Source: Schistocerca nitens (Eukaryota > Arthropoda > Insecta > Orthoptera > Acrididae). From it: a stretch of DNA of 64,000 nucleotides. Positions 1-10,129 of the stretch are shown one piece after another. Every line of letters starts with the position of its first letter. The first letter of the stretch is position 1. The position numbers and the translations under genes were made by a program. The DNA lies in NCBI RefSeq assembly GCF_023898315.1, contig NC_064619.1, forward strand, positions 500,064,594-500,128,593, written 5' to 3'. Below the pieces are notes generated by a model. That model had not been told where the DNA came from. It saw only the letters and a list, made by a program, of their open reading frames with translations, and made no database searches.

Positions 1-117
1 GCAGCGTCCACTTGAAGTGCTGTATCGAGACAAATGGTGTAGAGAAGGCTTCGGCAGAGTGGCCTTTTTTGTCGGAGACCTGCTCTGTGTGTACCTCTGA
101 CGCATCATCAGAGAAGG

Positions 118-743
118 TTGGTTGGTTTAAAGAGGGAGGAAGGGATCAAACTGCTAGGTCATCGGCCTCTCACAGAATGTCTAGCGCAGAGTCCTCAATA
201 CGCCACCTGGACGGTCGAACAGTGGGCCAATTTTCTTTTCATAGAGGAGTCCCGATTTCGGGACTCACTGTCGAAAAATACCGATATCGAGCAGTATCGC
301 TAACGGTGTGGGCAGGAATTATGTTGACAGGTAGAACACATCTTCATGAAATTGTTTGGGTGAATCGGCAATGTTTAACTGCTGTCAGGTATTGTGACGA
401 GATCTTCGGACCTCATGTGCGGTTATCACGAGGTACTGTAGGCCCAGACTTTGTACTGATGAACGACAATGCTCGACCTCACAGAGTACGGGTGGTACTT
501 GTTTTCTTCAAAATGGAAGATGCTGCAAGCATGGCATAGCCTGCTCGCTCTCCCAATTTGAATATCATAGAGCATTTCTGGGATGCACTAGGAAGACGGG
601 CTCCATCACGTCATCATCCACCAATCATCCTCCAAGATTTGCGAGCAGTCCTGCAAGAAGAATGGGCGTTATTGCCTTTACATGAGATTGAGAACATCAT
701 TCACAGTATGCCCCGTCGTTGTCAAGCCTGTATTACTACCTAA
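118..743 (+). pseudogene. Tc1-like transposase pseudogene (5' truncated)
   Basis: Decayed DDE transposase of the Tc1/mariner superfamily, which would cut and paste TA-flanked DNA. The first acidic motif reads FIEESRF at about 238-258, where the family has D-E-S-R-F, so the first catalytic Asp appears replaced by Glu. A frame change follows, then VWAGIML at about 307-327, the second catalytic motif NDNARPH at about 463-483, and SPNLNIIEHFWDALG after a TAG stop at 537-539, with Asn where the third acidic residue is expected. The C-terminal PRRCQACI matches the usual family end. At least one frameshift, one stop and two catalytic changes make it dead. The N-terminal DNA-binding domain is not recognisable and lies outside the window or is lost. 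Superfamily call is secure; subfamily is not. Confidence 0.85.
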
Positions 744-1099
744 GGTGGTCACGACCCATAATGAGCAGATTAATCTGTTGTCAGAATATGTGTACAGATC
801 CGTTAAGTTGGAGGAAAACGAAGAACGTTTTTGTCTACTGTTGTGCATGTTGCAGTTGCTTACATTCTGTACTCGGCATATTGTTTCTACTTTGCTATCA
901 TACGTTTCAACCTTGCAAAATTTCCGATTGTTGTTTTAATTTTGGACACCAGTGTGTATGTAAGTCTGGTAGGTAACGAACGTACTAAACACTCGATTTA
1001 TTCCCGAACGTGAAATGAGTACAATTACGTATTTTGTCGCTCCAATACACTGACGTGGCAAAAGTCATGGGATAGCTCCCAATATCGTGTCGGACGTCC

Positions 1100-2576
1100 A
1101 TCTGCCTACCATAGTGTAACAACTCGACGTAGCATGGACTCAACTAGTATTAGAAGGACCCCTGCAGAAAGAATTGGCCGTGCTGCCTCTACGACTGTCC
1201 ATAATTGCGAAAGTGCTGCCGGTACTAAACTTCGTGCACCAGTTGATCTCTCGATGTTCTGTGGGATTCATGTCGGGTGATCTGGGTGGCCAAATCATTC
1301 ACGCGAATTGTCCAGAAAGTTCTTCATACCAATCGCAAACAATTGTGGCCCAGTGACTTTGCGCATTATCGTCCACAAAAATCCCATCTGTTTGGGAACA
1401 TAAAGTCCATAAATGAGTGCAAATGGTCTCCAAGTAGCCAAACATAACCATTTACAGCCAATGAAAGGTTCAGTTGGACTAGAGGATCCAATTCATTGCA
1501 TGCGACACACTACACACCATTATGGATTCACCACCAGCTTGCATAATGCCTTGTTGACAACTTGGATCCACAGCTTCGAGGGGTCTGCGCCACACTCGTT
1601 AATATCAGCTCGTACCAACTGAAATCGTGACTCATCTAACCAGTCCACGGTTTTCCTGTTGTCTAGGGTCCAAACGATATGATCACAAGTCCAGGAGAGA
1701 CGCTGCAGGCGATGTCGTGCTTTTAGCAAAAACTCTCTCGTCGGTCGTCTCTGCCATAGGCCTCTTAACGCCAAATTTCTGCGCACTGTTGTAATGGATA
1801 CGTTCGTTGTACGTTCCACACTGATTTCTATGGTTATTTCACGCAATGTTGTGTGGTGTCACCGCCAGACACCACACTTGCTAGGTGGTACCCTTTAAAT
1901 CGGCCGCGGTCCATTAGTATACGTTGGACCCGCGTGTCGCCACTGTCAGTAATTGCAGACCGAGCGCCACCACACGGCAGGTCTAGAGAGACGTACTAGC
2001 ACTCGCCCCAGTTGTACAGCCGACTTAGCCAGAGATGGATCACTGACAAATACGCTCTCATTTGCCGAGACGATAGTTAGCATAGCCTTCAGCTACATTT
2101 GCTACGACCTAGCAAGACGCCGTATTCAATTGATATTGAGATTCTATTAATGTATCATCAAGAGCGATGTTCTACAAATGTGGATAAAAGTTAAGTATTC
2201 CAGAAGCTACGTACTTTTGTTTATAGCATTCATTACGTATCCTGTTTCAGACCTCACGCCAGCCTGCGTGAGTTTAAGCGCGTGCCTTTCGGCTTCCTCT
2301 CATTGTGTCTAGGCTGTCTAGTCTAGACACAACATGTTGCTTCTCTGTTAGCAGCGACAGCTCTACGCAAACGCCGCTGCTCTCGACTGTTGAGTGAAGA
2401 CTGTCGGCCACAGCGTTGTCCGTGGTGACAGGTAATTTAGTGTTCTTGGCACGCTTTTGACACTGTGAATCTTGCAATATTGAATTCTCTAACGATTTCC
2501 AAAATAGAATGTCCCATGCTTCTAGCTCCAACTACTACTCCGCGTTCAAAGACTGTTAATTCACGTCGTGCGGCCA
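1100..2576 (-). pseudogene. Tc1-like transposase pseudogene
   Basis: Transposase of the element above. The start is the ATG whose complement lies at 2574-2576, giving MAARRELTVFERGVVVGARS, a Tc1 N-terminal helix-turn-helix, continuing with HSILEIVREFNIARFTVSK. After the LTR insertion, the frame resumes at 1846 with MREITIEISVERTTNVSITT, the second helix-turn-helix, then TVRRNLALRGLWQRRPTREF, a tryptophan-rich linker, and WLDESRF with the first catalytic Asp near 1640. Downstream the catalytic core is frame-shifted: the LINKLWIQVVNKAL-like stretch and the complement of the DNA around 1370-1400 still resemble the second Asp motif. It cannot make an active enzyme because of the LTR and several frame changes. 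Confidence 0.82.
1852..2334 (+). mobile_element. Solo LTR inserted in the Tc1 element (5-bp TSD)
   Basis: A 483-bp insertion beginning TGTGGTGTCACC and ending GACACAACA, so it has the TG...CA ends and short inverted termini of a retrovirus-like LTR. It is bounded by the direct repeat TGTTG at 1847-1851 and 2335-2339, the expected 5-bp target-site duplication, and the Tc1 sequence reads through when the insert and one TGTTG are removed. No internal retrotransposon coding region is present, so this is a solo LTR left by LTR-LTR recombination, or less likely a non-autonomous unit. A second copy in opposite orientation lies at about 24436-24948. Confidence 0.85.
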
Positions 2577-2730
2577 TAAACACGTCGGAAAACGTTTTAC
2601 ATGAATCAATCACCTGAGTACAAGTGACAGCTCTGCCCATGTGTTGCCCTCTTTTACCCTCAGAATGCAACACTGCCGCCATCAGTGTTTGCGCATATCG
2701 CTATCCTATGACAATACTGAGGTCAGTTTA

Positions 2731-3956
2731 CAATAAAGCATTGATTACGCTGAACTGGCTGAGGTAACATAATTTATCTTAAACGGTTATTGTTAGCTGA
2801 AGATTTGTTCATTCAGATGAAAGGACTCTCGCCAAGGAGCAAAGCACTTGCTGCTTAGCACTGTTTCAAGTTTTAAATGGCCAAAACGCCGCCTCTAGGT
2901 AACAAACACAAAATAGTTCAATAGAGATGTTTACGTGTATCATTTCCTCCTGATGCGGTTCCACAGGCAAAACCTTCACAAGATATAACACGCACATGAA
3001 ACCATGCAGCTCTCTTCTTAATCTCATTATGATACTCCTTGAGAGTTGTGTCCCACATTTCAAGGAATTTTTCAGTTCTTCACTGAACAGTTCCACGCTC
3101 AAACCGGCTGCATCTATCGCAGGTTGACGGCAGCTGGACAAGAGGTTGCGAACGCTTGTGCGCTGCCCCACTCACCTGCAACGACTACTTCTGCTTCTTC
3201 GCGGGGATAGACCAGATCGTTGGGATGCGGTGTCCGCCGCCGGTTGCTCGGTGTTGTGTTGTCCTGATCATCATCATTTCATCCCCCATCGACGCGCAAG
3301 TCGTCGAAGTGGCGTCAAATCAAAAGACTTGCACACGCCATTTTTATTGTTGTGATGCGGCAGTGGGTGGCGAGCACAACTCTAGACGCGACGACCGCCG
3401 TAGTGTTCGCGGCTCCACAGTTTCGCACGCACTGCTGAACTGAGAGAGAAAACGACGCTGCGAGCTCACGATAATAAATCGACCGTGTGCATCGAGCCTT
3501 AAGGTTTGCGTTCTAGAGCCTGTTTATTGGATAATTTTTCCTTGTTCAGGTCCATACTACCTGCTCCCAAAATATGGAAAGCAAAGAGCTTGCAGTAGCA
3601 GAGTTTTGTTTCACAGTATCGAAGACGAAGAATTGCTCATACCTCTTCAGTTATGCATTTTACAGCCCATGTTTACTACCCTTTTTTGTTACGAAATATC
3701 ATTCCTGAAATTTGGACTATTCCTTCTGGGACACCCTGTGTATGTGAAGCAAATAAGTACAATCAAACAACGGTACTCAGAAGTACTGTTCTGACTATGT
3801 AAGTACTAACTTAAGCCTAATAACAAACAAATTTTGACACACTTCAGTACAAGCTCTTATCTTCAGGTGTAAGCTCTTATCCTTGGGTCAGTACAACCCC
3901 GAAAGGAATTTCTCCTGACGTAAAGTTTCTATAGAATGTAAGATATATATATAATG
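2731..3956. other. Unassigned intergenic sequence
   Basis: No recognisable gene or element. Short open frames at 2866-3171 and 3146-3443 lack any family motif. A moderately CpG-containing patch lies around 3120-3480. A short stretch near 3729-3741 reads GGGACACCCTGTG, resembling the outer end of Tc1/mariner inverted repeats, but no partner repeat was seen. Confidence 0.5.
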
Positions 3957-5290
3957 CACAGTGAAGGAACTATCCAAATAGAACGGAAATCAATAGATAT
4001 CCATATACAGACAACCGAATGGCTATAATTTTAGGAAAACTGCACTATTCATCCAAAAGAAAGAGCTTCATAAGCTGAGCAAGTCAGGAAATCGTCGGTC
4101 CATCTCTGGCTCTTATGAAAGCAATTATCCGGCTTGGCACTGATTGACAGTGTTGCTGGATGTCCTTCTGACGGATATGGTGTCAAATTCTGTCCAACTG
4201 GTGCTTTAGATCATTAAAATCCCAAGCTGTCTGGAGAGCCCCGCCCATAATGCTCCAAAATTTTCTCAGTTGGGCACGGATTCGACGACCTTTGTGGCCA
4301 AGGTAGGGTTAGGAAGGCACGAAGACAAGCAATAGAAACTCTAGTGGTGTTCGTTTGGGCATTACCTTGCTCAAACGTAACCCAGGACGGCCTGCCCTGA
4401 AGGCAACAAAACTGGGCGCAGAATTTCGTCCAGGCACTTTCGTGCTGTAAGAGCGTGGCGGATGACAGCTGAAGAGTCTTGCTATGAAAATAAATGGCAT
4501 CCCAGGCCACCACTTCTTGCTGTCGAGCTCTGTGACGGGCTACAGTCAGGTTGGTATCCCATCATTGTCCAGAGCAACTTATGACATGTCTTCAGCGTCG
4601 AATCTCATTGACTAGAGTAGAATTGTCTTCAGTGGAAAATCCAACTTCGCACTGAGCCCCGATAACCAGCGAAGAGGTGCTTGGGGACACTCCAGGCAGT
4701 GGTGGGTTACCTAGCTGAATGTCGCCCATCATAATGCCTGACAGTCGGGAGTGGTGGTCTGGGGTTCTATTTCTTGGCAGGACTCATTTTGTTGTCATCT
4801 GTGGTACCCTTACAGGACAGTGATAATATGTCTACGAAATTCTACGCCCCATTTTGATGCCCTTGGTGTAAGCCATCCTGAGCTTACACTTCAGCAAGAT
4901 AATGCCTTCCCATACACGGAGAGAGTTTATATTGCTTGTCTTCGTGGTTGCTGAACACTACCTTGGCCCAATTGAAAATCATTGGAACATTATGGGCAGC
5001 GCCCTCTAACTAGCGTACCAACTGGACAAACTTGGTACGTAATCCCTCAGGAGGATATCTACAAACTTTGCCTACTGAAGCCAAATCAAGCCGAATAACT
5101 GCCCGCAGAAGGTCCGAAGGTAGACCGACGTGTTATTGACATGCTTAATTTGCGAAACTCTTTCGCTTGAAGAAATCATCCAATTTTTCTGAAATTGTAA
5201 TCATTTGTTCGCATGTATGCGTGTATTTCTGTCCAATTCGACTAATTACTTTGTGGTGCGTTGGCTTTTTCTTTGTCTTAGAATGTATTT
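3957..5290. mobile_element. Palindromic Tc1-derived foldback element, copy 1
   Basis: Two inverted arms, each carrying the same 3' two-thirds of a Tc1 transposase, point away from a short unique loop. The left arm (about 3957-4593) encodes transposase on the minus strand: its plus-strand text GGCCAAGGTAGGGTTAGG at 4297-4314 is the inverse of the right-arm CCTACCTTGG-type block. The right arm (about 4671-5290) encodes it on the plus strand, with TTCAGCAAGATAATGCC at 4892-4908 (second catalytic motif, QQDNA), and ends CTTAGAATGTA. The loop, 4594-4670, carries the region normally encoding the first catalytic motif (GTAGAATTGTCTTCAGTGGA, now mutated). No arm can encode a full protein. A second copy with the same arm and loop arrangement spans about 42427-45690. 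Confidence 0.82.
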
Positions 5291-6046
5291 AGGGTCTAGC
5301 GCTCGAAACTTAATGAGTTTGTATGTGCTATGCCATGGGCCTGAGGCATTAACCGAAAATCAAATTTTTATCGTCCTGGAAGTCGTTAGGTAGACAACCT
5401 CCAACTGCTGGGCTCCGGGTTTCACGATAACCTTTTAGGAATCTACACTGCACAATAAAATTTGAATGTGCTCCGAAACAGTAACGCGTTTTTATGCATT
5501 TTCATCCCTCCGTTTTCGCGCCCTCCTGTAGTGTGATGACAGGAAGGTTCGACATTGACACTTACGTGAATAAAATCACCAAGTTTCCCTCTAAGATCAC
5601 CCAGTTCGGCAACATCCTCGGTACCACCGTTGCACAATTGTTGGCCACGTTAAAAAATAATCTGTAGGAAACACCACTTTAGCCTAGCGGCAGCTATAGC
5701 GCCTGGAGGCTTAGGCACCCCTTTGACACCCTTAAGTGACATCTTCAGGCGCTAGAGAAGCTGCGACACTGAACTGATATCGAATTTCCTGACAGGTAGA
5801 TTTTCAACCTCCTCGACAAAGCTGCAAGAGTGGCGTCGAGGTTGTTGCCGAACTGGATGGTCCTAGAAAAACACTGTCATTTTATTTACGTTTGTGTCAC
5901 TGGCGAACCTTCCAGTGATCATGCCTCAGGAGGACCCGAAAAAGGAAGGATGAAAAAGTATAAAAACACCTTAATGCTTCGGATCACGTAAAATTTCGCA
6001 GAATGGTTTTAAGCGGTCCTTAGTTGTTCTACCCCATACCGCACAA
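5291..6046. other. Unassigned intergenic sequence
   Basis: No motif, inverted repeat or family resemblance was recognised. The only notable item is its junction with the 106-bp tandem duplication that begins at 6047. Confidence 0.5.
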
Positions 6047-6258
6047 CAAAAATTGGTATCATGCTACACTCCAAAGATGTGAGATCACGTCCAGTAGAAC
6101 TGCAATTCCTGGATGTCCTTAGAGAAGGACTAAAACGCCCACGGGATGGTAGCAAAAATTGGTATCACGCTACACTCCAGTGATGTGAGAGAACGTCCAG
6201 TAGGACTGCAGTCCTTCGATGTCCTTATAAAAGAATTAAAACGCCCACGGGTTGGTAG
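6047..6258 (+). repeat. Tandem duplication, 2 x 106 bp
   Basis: Unit 1 at 6047-6152 and unit 2 at 6153-6258 both begin CAAAAATTGGTATCA and end in GGTTGGTAG or GGATGGTAG. By eye about 15 of 106 positions differ and no gap is needed, so identity is about 86 percent. The unit contains ACGTCCAGTAG and AAAACGCCCACGGG. The unit has no recognised coding function. The level of divergence means the duplication is not an assembly stutter. Confidence 0.9.
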
Positions 6259-7149
6259 CAGTGGTTAAATTTCTCAAGAACATCGTCCTGTTGCTCACTG
6301 CGCTGCGAACTGTCGTTTTCGACGGTGAGATGTGTAGGAATCAACGTCCCAAGGAAAGGCGTGGTTTCATTGGCGCCCTTTAAGCCACCCGCTGAGGTCT
6401 CTTCCTGTAGATTCCTGAGCGGTGGTGTATCTGAAATGTTTTGCTCGGCGACCCATAAAAAACGCGTGATTTCAACTCTGGATGTAGCAATTTTGATCTC
6501 CAACGTAGAGGCGTCAAATCAAGGGGTGTAATGTTGGTAAGAGGGGTGATATTGATGAATTTTCGTGCAAATATGACGTAATCAACCTGCCTTACAGCTC
6601 GAATGAAATTCTGAGCTGTGACCTTTTTTTTTTTTCTTTTTTTTGCAAGTGTCGACAGACACATTTGAAGCGTCGTCGTGCCTGAGTGTGACGTCACTGG
6701 GAGCCACTCTTCTGCAGCAATACAGAGGAGGGTTGCAGGCACCTCTGATCCAATTTTCAAACTTATGAGTAGTGAAGGGAGACAGTTAAAGGATTTCGAA
6801 ACACTTGTCCTTTAATTTTGTTGCGCAGTGTGGATTTCATAAAGTAATTACCAGCTACATTTCCACTGACTGTTGAATTGCGAACGTCGAAAAGCATTGC
6901 ACACACGCCGGAGGGTCACTTTCCTTCCCAGTTTTGTTTCTCAGTACGTACGAAAGCAGAAAACGAACAAGTGGGCGGATGCGAGGGGTTATCACCTCCA
7001 TGGAATGGAGATACAAAGGACAGTCAAATGAAATTAAACAGATGGAAAAAAGTAAGTAAAGTGTTTATTATTTTAAAACTAATCGCCATAACTGTTAATC
7101 CCATTGTGAAACAAGACGTTCATTGCCTTCATGCAACAACGTTTCCGGT
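6259..7149. other. Unassigned sequence with a T-rich tract
   Basis: No recognised element. A T-rich tract at 6624-6644 could be a retroposon tail, but no SINE or LINE body is attached on either side. An open frame at 6380-6760 on the minus strand is mostly the consequence of that tract and has no recognised domain. Confidence 0.45.
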
Positions 7150-7500
7150 TGCCTAAGGAACTATAGTTGTACCCAGGCATGTAACTATTCGTCCAAAGAA
7201 AATCGACAGCGACGAATGTCTTTATTGCGGGCTCCAAAAACATGGAAATCGTGTGGGAGGAGATCGGAACTGTATGGAGGATGTGTAAGGGCTTCTCAAC
7301 GAAACTTTTGCAGCGTAGTCGAAACAAGTTTAACAACATGTGGGCGGGCATTATTCTGCAACAGAATAACATGACTTAATGGCGCTCTTCAACTTTTGCA
7401 GTGTGTCCACGTACCGCTGTACGTTAATTGAGGCACCGTGTTCCGGAAGGTTAAAGTGCAGCGGGACCTTGCAGTCAAAGGAAAAGGTCATCATCACTTT
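7150..7500 (-). pseudogene. mariner-like transposase fragment, minus arm
   Basis: Minus-strand translation in pieces gives motifs of a mariner transposase: KVMMTF around 7480-7497, then INVQRYVDTLQKL around 7390-7430, then N-ARPHV- around 7335-7350, then LQKFR and a tract resembling HPPYSPDLAPHDFHVFG at about 7225-7290. The order is that of the mariner catalytic core after the first Asp. Stops and frame changes interrupt it. The downstream sequence on the other strand repeats part of the same region, so the two fragments form an inverted pair. Confidence 0.6.
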
Positions 7501-7660
7501 CCCGCAGCTGGAGTGCCTGTTGTTTCGACTACGCTGGAGAAATTTCGCCAGGAAGCTCTTATACGTCCTCCAGAGAGTCCTAATGTCTCCCCTGCGATTT
7601 ACATGGTTTTGCAGCCCGATCTACGTCTCTCTCTCCCAGCAGACAATATTTTGGCTGATA
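7501..7660 (+). pseudogene. mariner-like transposase fragment, plus arm
   Basis: Plus-strand reading gives VVSTTLEKFRQEALIRPP, then ESPNVSPAIYMVLQPDLR, which parallels the mariner stretch around the third catalytic Asp (HPPYSPDLAPCDFHLFGPLK). The expected Asp is Asn here. It matches the inverse of the minus-strand fragment immediately upstream (LQKFR...EALTHPPYS at about 7250-7310), so the pair can fold back on itself. Short and degenerate; superfamily call is moderately safe. Confidence 0.55.
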
Positions 7661-7720
7661 ATGGTTATGGTGGTTTTGGACTTCTCTGGTGGCAGAACGT
7701 GTAAACCGTCAGTTACAACT

Positions 7721-8744
7721 TCAACCACTCTCCACATCTGAGTTTTATAACGGTGGTAAGCATGTCCAGCATATGTGCACGACGCGACGAGTCGGTGACG
7801 AAGTTATTTGTTTCGAGTTAGGGATCTTGCATTTCTGAATTAATTCATGCACTAACCTAGTGAACTCAATGTCCACTTAATCGAGGGTATTGGTGGTCAG
7901 TCGTAGTCTTTTGGGTCTTCTTTTTAATCTGTTAAATAATTCAGTAATCAGTAGGGGTGGGGGGGGGGGGTTGTGTAGACAGAGAAAATTGTGCGACGTC
8001 ATTAGCATTTACCTTCCACTTCCACTCTTCTGTGCCAAGATATTGTCGTGTTCAATAATCCATTTTAACTATTGTGCACTTAATAATTACTTGTATTATC
8101 TATCCAACGTTTGGAGCTAAGTCCATGTATTTTGGCAGAGACAGGAATTTAGGGTAACCTTTGATTTCATTCGATGACACCCTTCTTCCCCATTTCTATT
8201 TGAGATGTTATGCCTGTATTACGTGATTAAGTGGGCCACACCTACTCAAGTAACTATGTTCAACATTAACTGTTGCATGACATTGTCTCAATTTTTTACA
8301 AGATCTTACGGGGAGCAGTCTGTTCACTGTACAGGTATCTGGATGTATCTTAATAGAAACACAGGGGTATGCTTAAATCTATAATCTCACACGGATGGCA
8401 ATTCGATGGAATGTCACCTGCCATCACGTGTAGTGCTGGAGTACGGAGAAGCTGGTGTTAAGGTACAGTGGTGTTTCTCGTGGTTCGGATGTGATCCCCA
8501 TACTGCGCTTAGGAAACTGCTAAATGCGGAAGCCTATGAATACATTTTAAATTGTCGTGTACTACGCATAGTAGAGTACGAGAGTTCACCCCGTCATAAA
8601 GCAGCATTCGTGACACAATGGTTTGTGGACACTGTTGTGATCTTCTGCCTGAAGACGGGTTTGATACAGCTCTCCACGCTACTCCATCCCGTGTAAACCT
8701 CATTATCTCCGAACAACTACTGCCAACAACATCAATTTGAACCT
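7721..8744. other. Unassigned sequence with a G run
   Basis: No gene or recognisable element. A G-rich run at 7954-7970, with twelve consecutive G from 7959, is the only low-complexity feature. The open frame at 8406-8696 has no known motif. Confidence 0.5.
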
Positions 8745-8841
8745 GCTTACTGTACTCATCTTTTGGTCTCACTCTGCAGTTTTTACCCCCATACTTCCCT
8801 CCAGTGCTAAAGGACGGTTCATTGGTGTTTTAGAACGTAAC

Positions 8842-9027
8842 GCCGGCCGCGGTGGTCTAGCGGTTCTAGGCGCTCAGTCAGGAACCGCGCGCCTGCTACG
8901 GTCGCAGGTTCGAATCCTGCCTCGGGCATGGATGTGTGTGATGTCCTTAGGTTAGTTAGGTATCAGTAGTTCTAAATTCTAGGGGACTTATGACCACAGC
9001 TGTTGAGTCCCATAGTGCTCAGAGCCA
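8842..9027 (+). mobile_element. tRNA-derived SINE (family 1)
   Basis: Starts GCCGGCCGCGGTGGTCTAGC (A-box region of a tRNA), has the B-box GGTTCGAATCC, then the family body (GATGTCCTTAGGTTAGTTAG) and the tail CATAGTGCTCAGAGCCATT. The direct repeat TTAGAACGTAAC lies at 8830-8841 and 9028-9039, a 12-bp target-site duplication. The poly-T-like tail seen in other copies is missing. RNA polymerase III would transcribe the head; movement needs LINE enzymes in trans. Inserted in a LINE fragment. Confidence 0.93.
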
Positions 9028-9123
9028 TTAGAACGTAACCTTACAACTGATCCCTTCTTTGACAAGCTATGCCACAAAATCCTTTTCTCCCCAGTTATAT
9101 TTAACACTCCCTCGATAGTTACA

Positions 9124-9329
9124 GCCGGCCGAAGTGGCCGTGCGGTTAAAGGCGCTGCAGTCTGGAACCGCAAGACCGCTACGGTCGCAGGTTCGAATCC
9201 TGCCTCGGGCATGGATGTTTGTGATGTCCTTAGGTTAGTTAGGTTTAACTAGTTCTAAGTTCTAGGGGACTAATGACCTCAGCAGTTGAGTCCCATAGTG
9301 CTCAGAGCCATTTGAACCATTTTTTGAAT
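9124..9329 (+). mobile_element. tRNA-derived SINE (family 1)
   Basis: Same family as the copy at 8842, only about 100 bp away and in the same orientation. The head GCCGGCCGAAGTGGCCGTGC is a subfamily variant, followed by the B-box GGTTCGAATCC, the body and GAGCCATTTGAACCATTTTTT. Target-site duplication TCGATAGTTACA at 9112-9123 and 9330-9341. The different duplications show two independent insertions into the same LINE remnant. Confidence 0.94.
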
Positions 9330-9564
9330 TCGATAGTTACAAAATCTACCAATCCAATCTTCAACATTTTTCCATAGCGCACATTTCAAAATCTGCTATT
9401 GTCTTGTGGCCTCAACAGATTGTCGTCCACGTTTCACATCCTTACAAGTCTACACTCCAAATGCCTTCAGGAAAGACCTTCTAACGCTTAAATTTATATT
9501 CAGTGTTACAAATTCCTCTTCTTCAGAATCGCTTTTATGTTATATGGACAATAACATCCTGAAA

Positions 9565-9830
9565 TGGACTGATCTTCCCAGAGCCCCGGCCTGAACCTGA
9601 TGGAACAGTTATCGGATGAATTAAAGAGTCGACTTTGTTCCAAACCCCAATGTTCAACATAACTACATATTTTCATTCCGGCTCTTGAGGAATAATCGGC
9701 TGCGGTTCCTCCACAGACATTTAGACACCTCACTGAAAGTGTCTCTAGAAAAGTTCAAGCCATCATAAAGGCAAATGTGGACACAACCCATATTAATACC
9801 CATTAATGGATACTTTCGATCAGGTGGTGC
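9565..9830 (+). pseudogene. Tc1-like transposase C-terminal fragment
   Basis: In one frame the DNA from about 9577 reads QSPGLNLMEQLSDELKSR, the Tc1 region around the third catalytic residue (family SPDLNPIEHLWDELKRR, with Asp replaced by Gly), then after a stop VPPQTFRHLTESVSRKVQAI, the usual C-terminal helix. Stops are present and the N-terminal two-thirds is missing; the LINE fragment adjoins directly upstream. Confidence 0.7.
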
Positions 9831-10129
9831 ACATTAGAGTGCAAAAATTAAGAAAGAATGAGACAAAATAACTCCACTGGTGCCGGCTGGTGGCGCTGCA
9901 GGGGCACATGACGCGACAAGGAAAAAACAGATTGTCTATAATTAAAGCTCCCGTTCCAGAAAGCTGTAGAAAGGAAACCACTGCTCAGAATGACATCAAG
10001 TTCAATCAGAATATTCTTGAGGCGGGTGAAAAGTCATGGGACAAAAAAAAATTATAAATAGATGGTGCTGCAAGCCTGTATACGGCTGTTCCTCAGAGAC
10101 ACCCAACATGACTGTCTCCATGAAGAATT

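Larger units (their letters stand above)
1048..2728 (-). mobile_element. Tc1-like DNA transposon, split by a solo LTR
   Basis: Complete but degenerate element read on the minus strand. The left inverted repeat starts at 1048 (CACTGACGTGGCAAAAGTCA) and is flanked by TA at 1046-1047. The right repeat at about 2701-2728 is a diverged inverse (CTATCCTATGACAATACTGA onward), followed by TA at 2729-2730. Without the inserted LTR and its duplicated five bases, the element would be about 1.2 kb, the usual Tc1 size. The insertion at 1852-2334 interrupts the coding region between the DNA-binding and catalytic parts. I recognise the family as very abundant in locust genomes, from memory. Confidence 0.88.
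8745..9532 (-). mobile_element. LINE 3' fragment carrying two SINE insertions
   Basis: Remnant of a non-LTR retrotransposon on the minus strand. With the two SINEs removed, the plus-strand text reads continuously through ...TGATCCCTTCTTTGAC...CACATTTCAAAATCTGCTATTG...CCACGTTTCACATCCTTACA...CAAATTCCTCTTCTTCAGAA, the reverse complement of the reverse-transcriptase C-terminal region found in a common locust LINE (the protein motif family 'EAFEMRCYRR', 'GSETW'). It differs from the LINE at 17786-18515. Many stops; no open frame. Clade is not assigned. Recognition relies on memory of the family. Confidence 0.65.
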
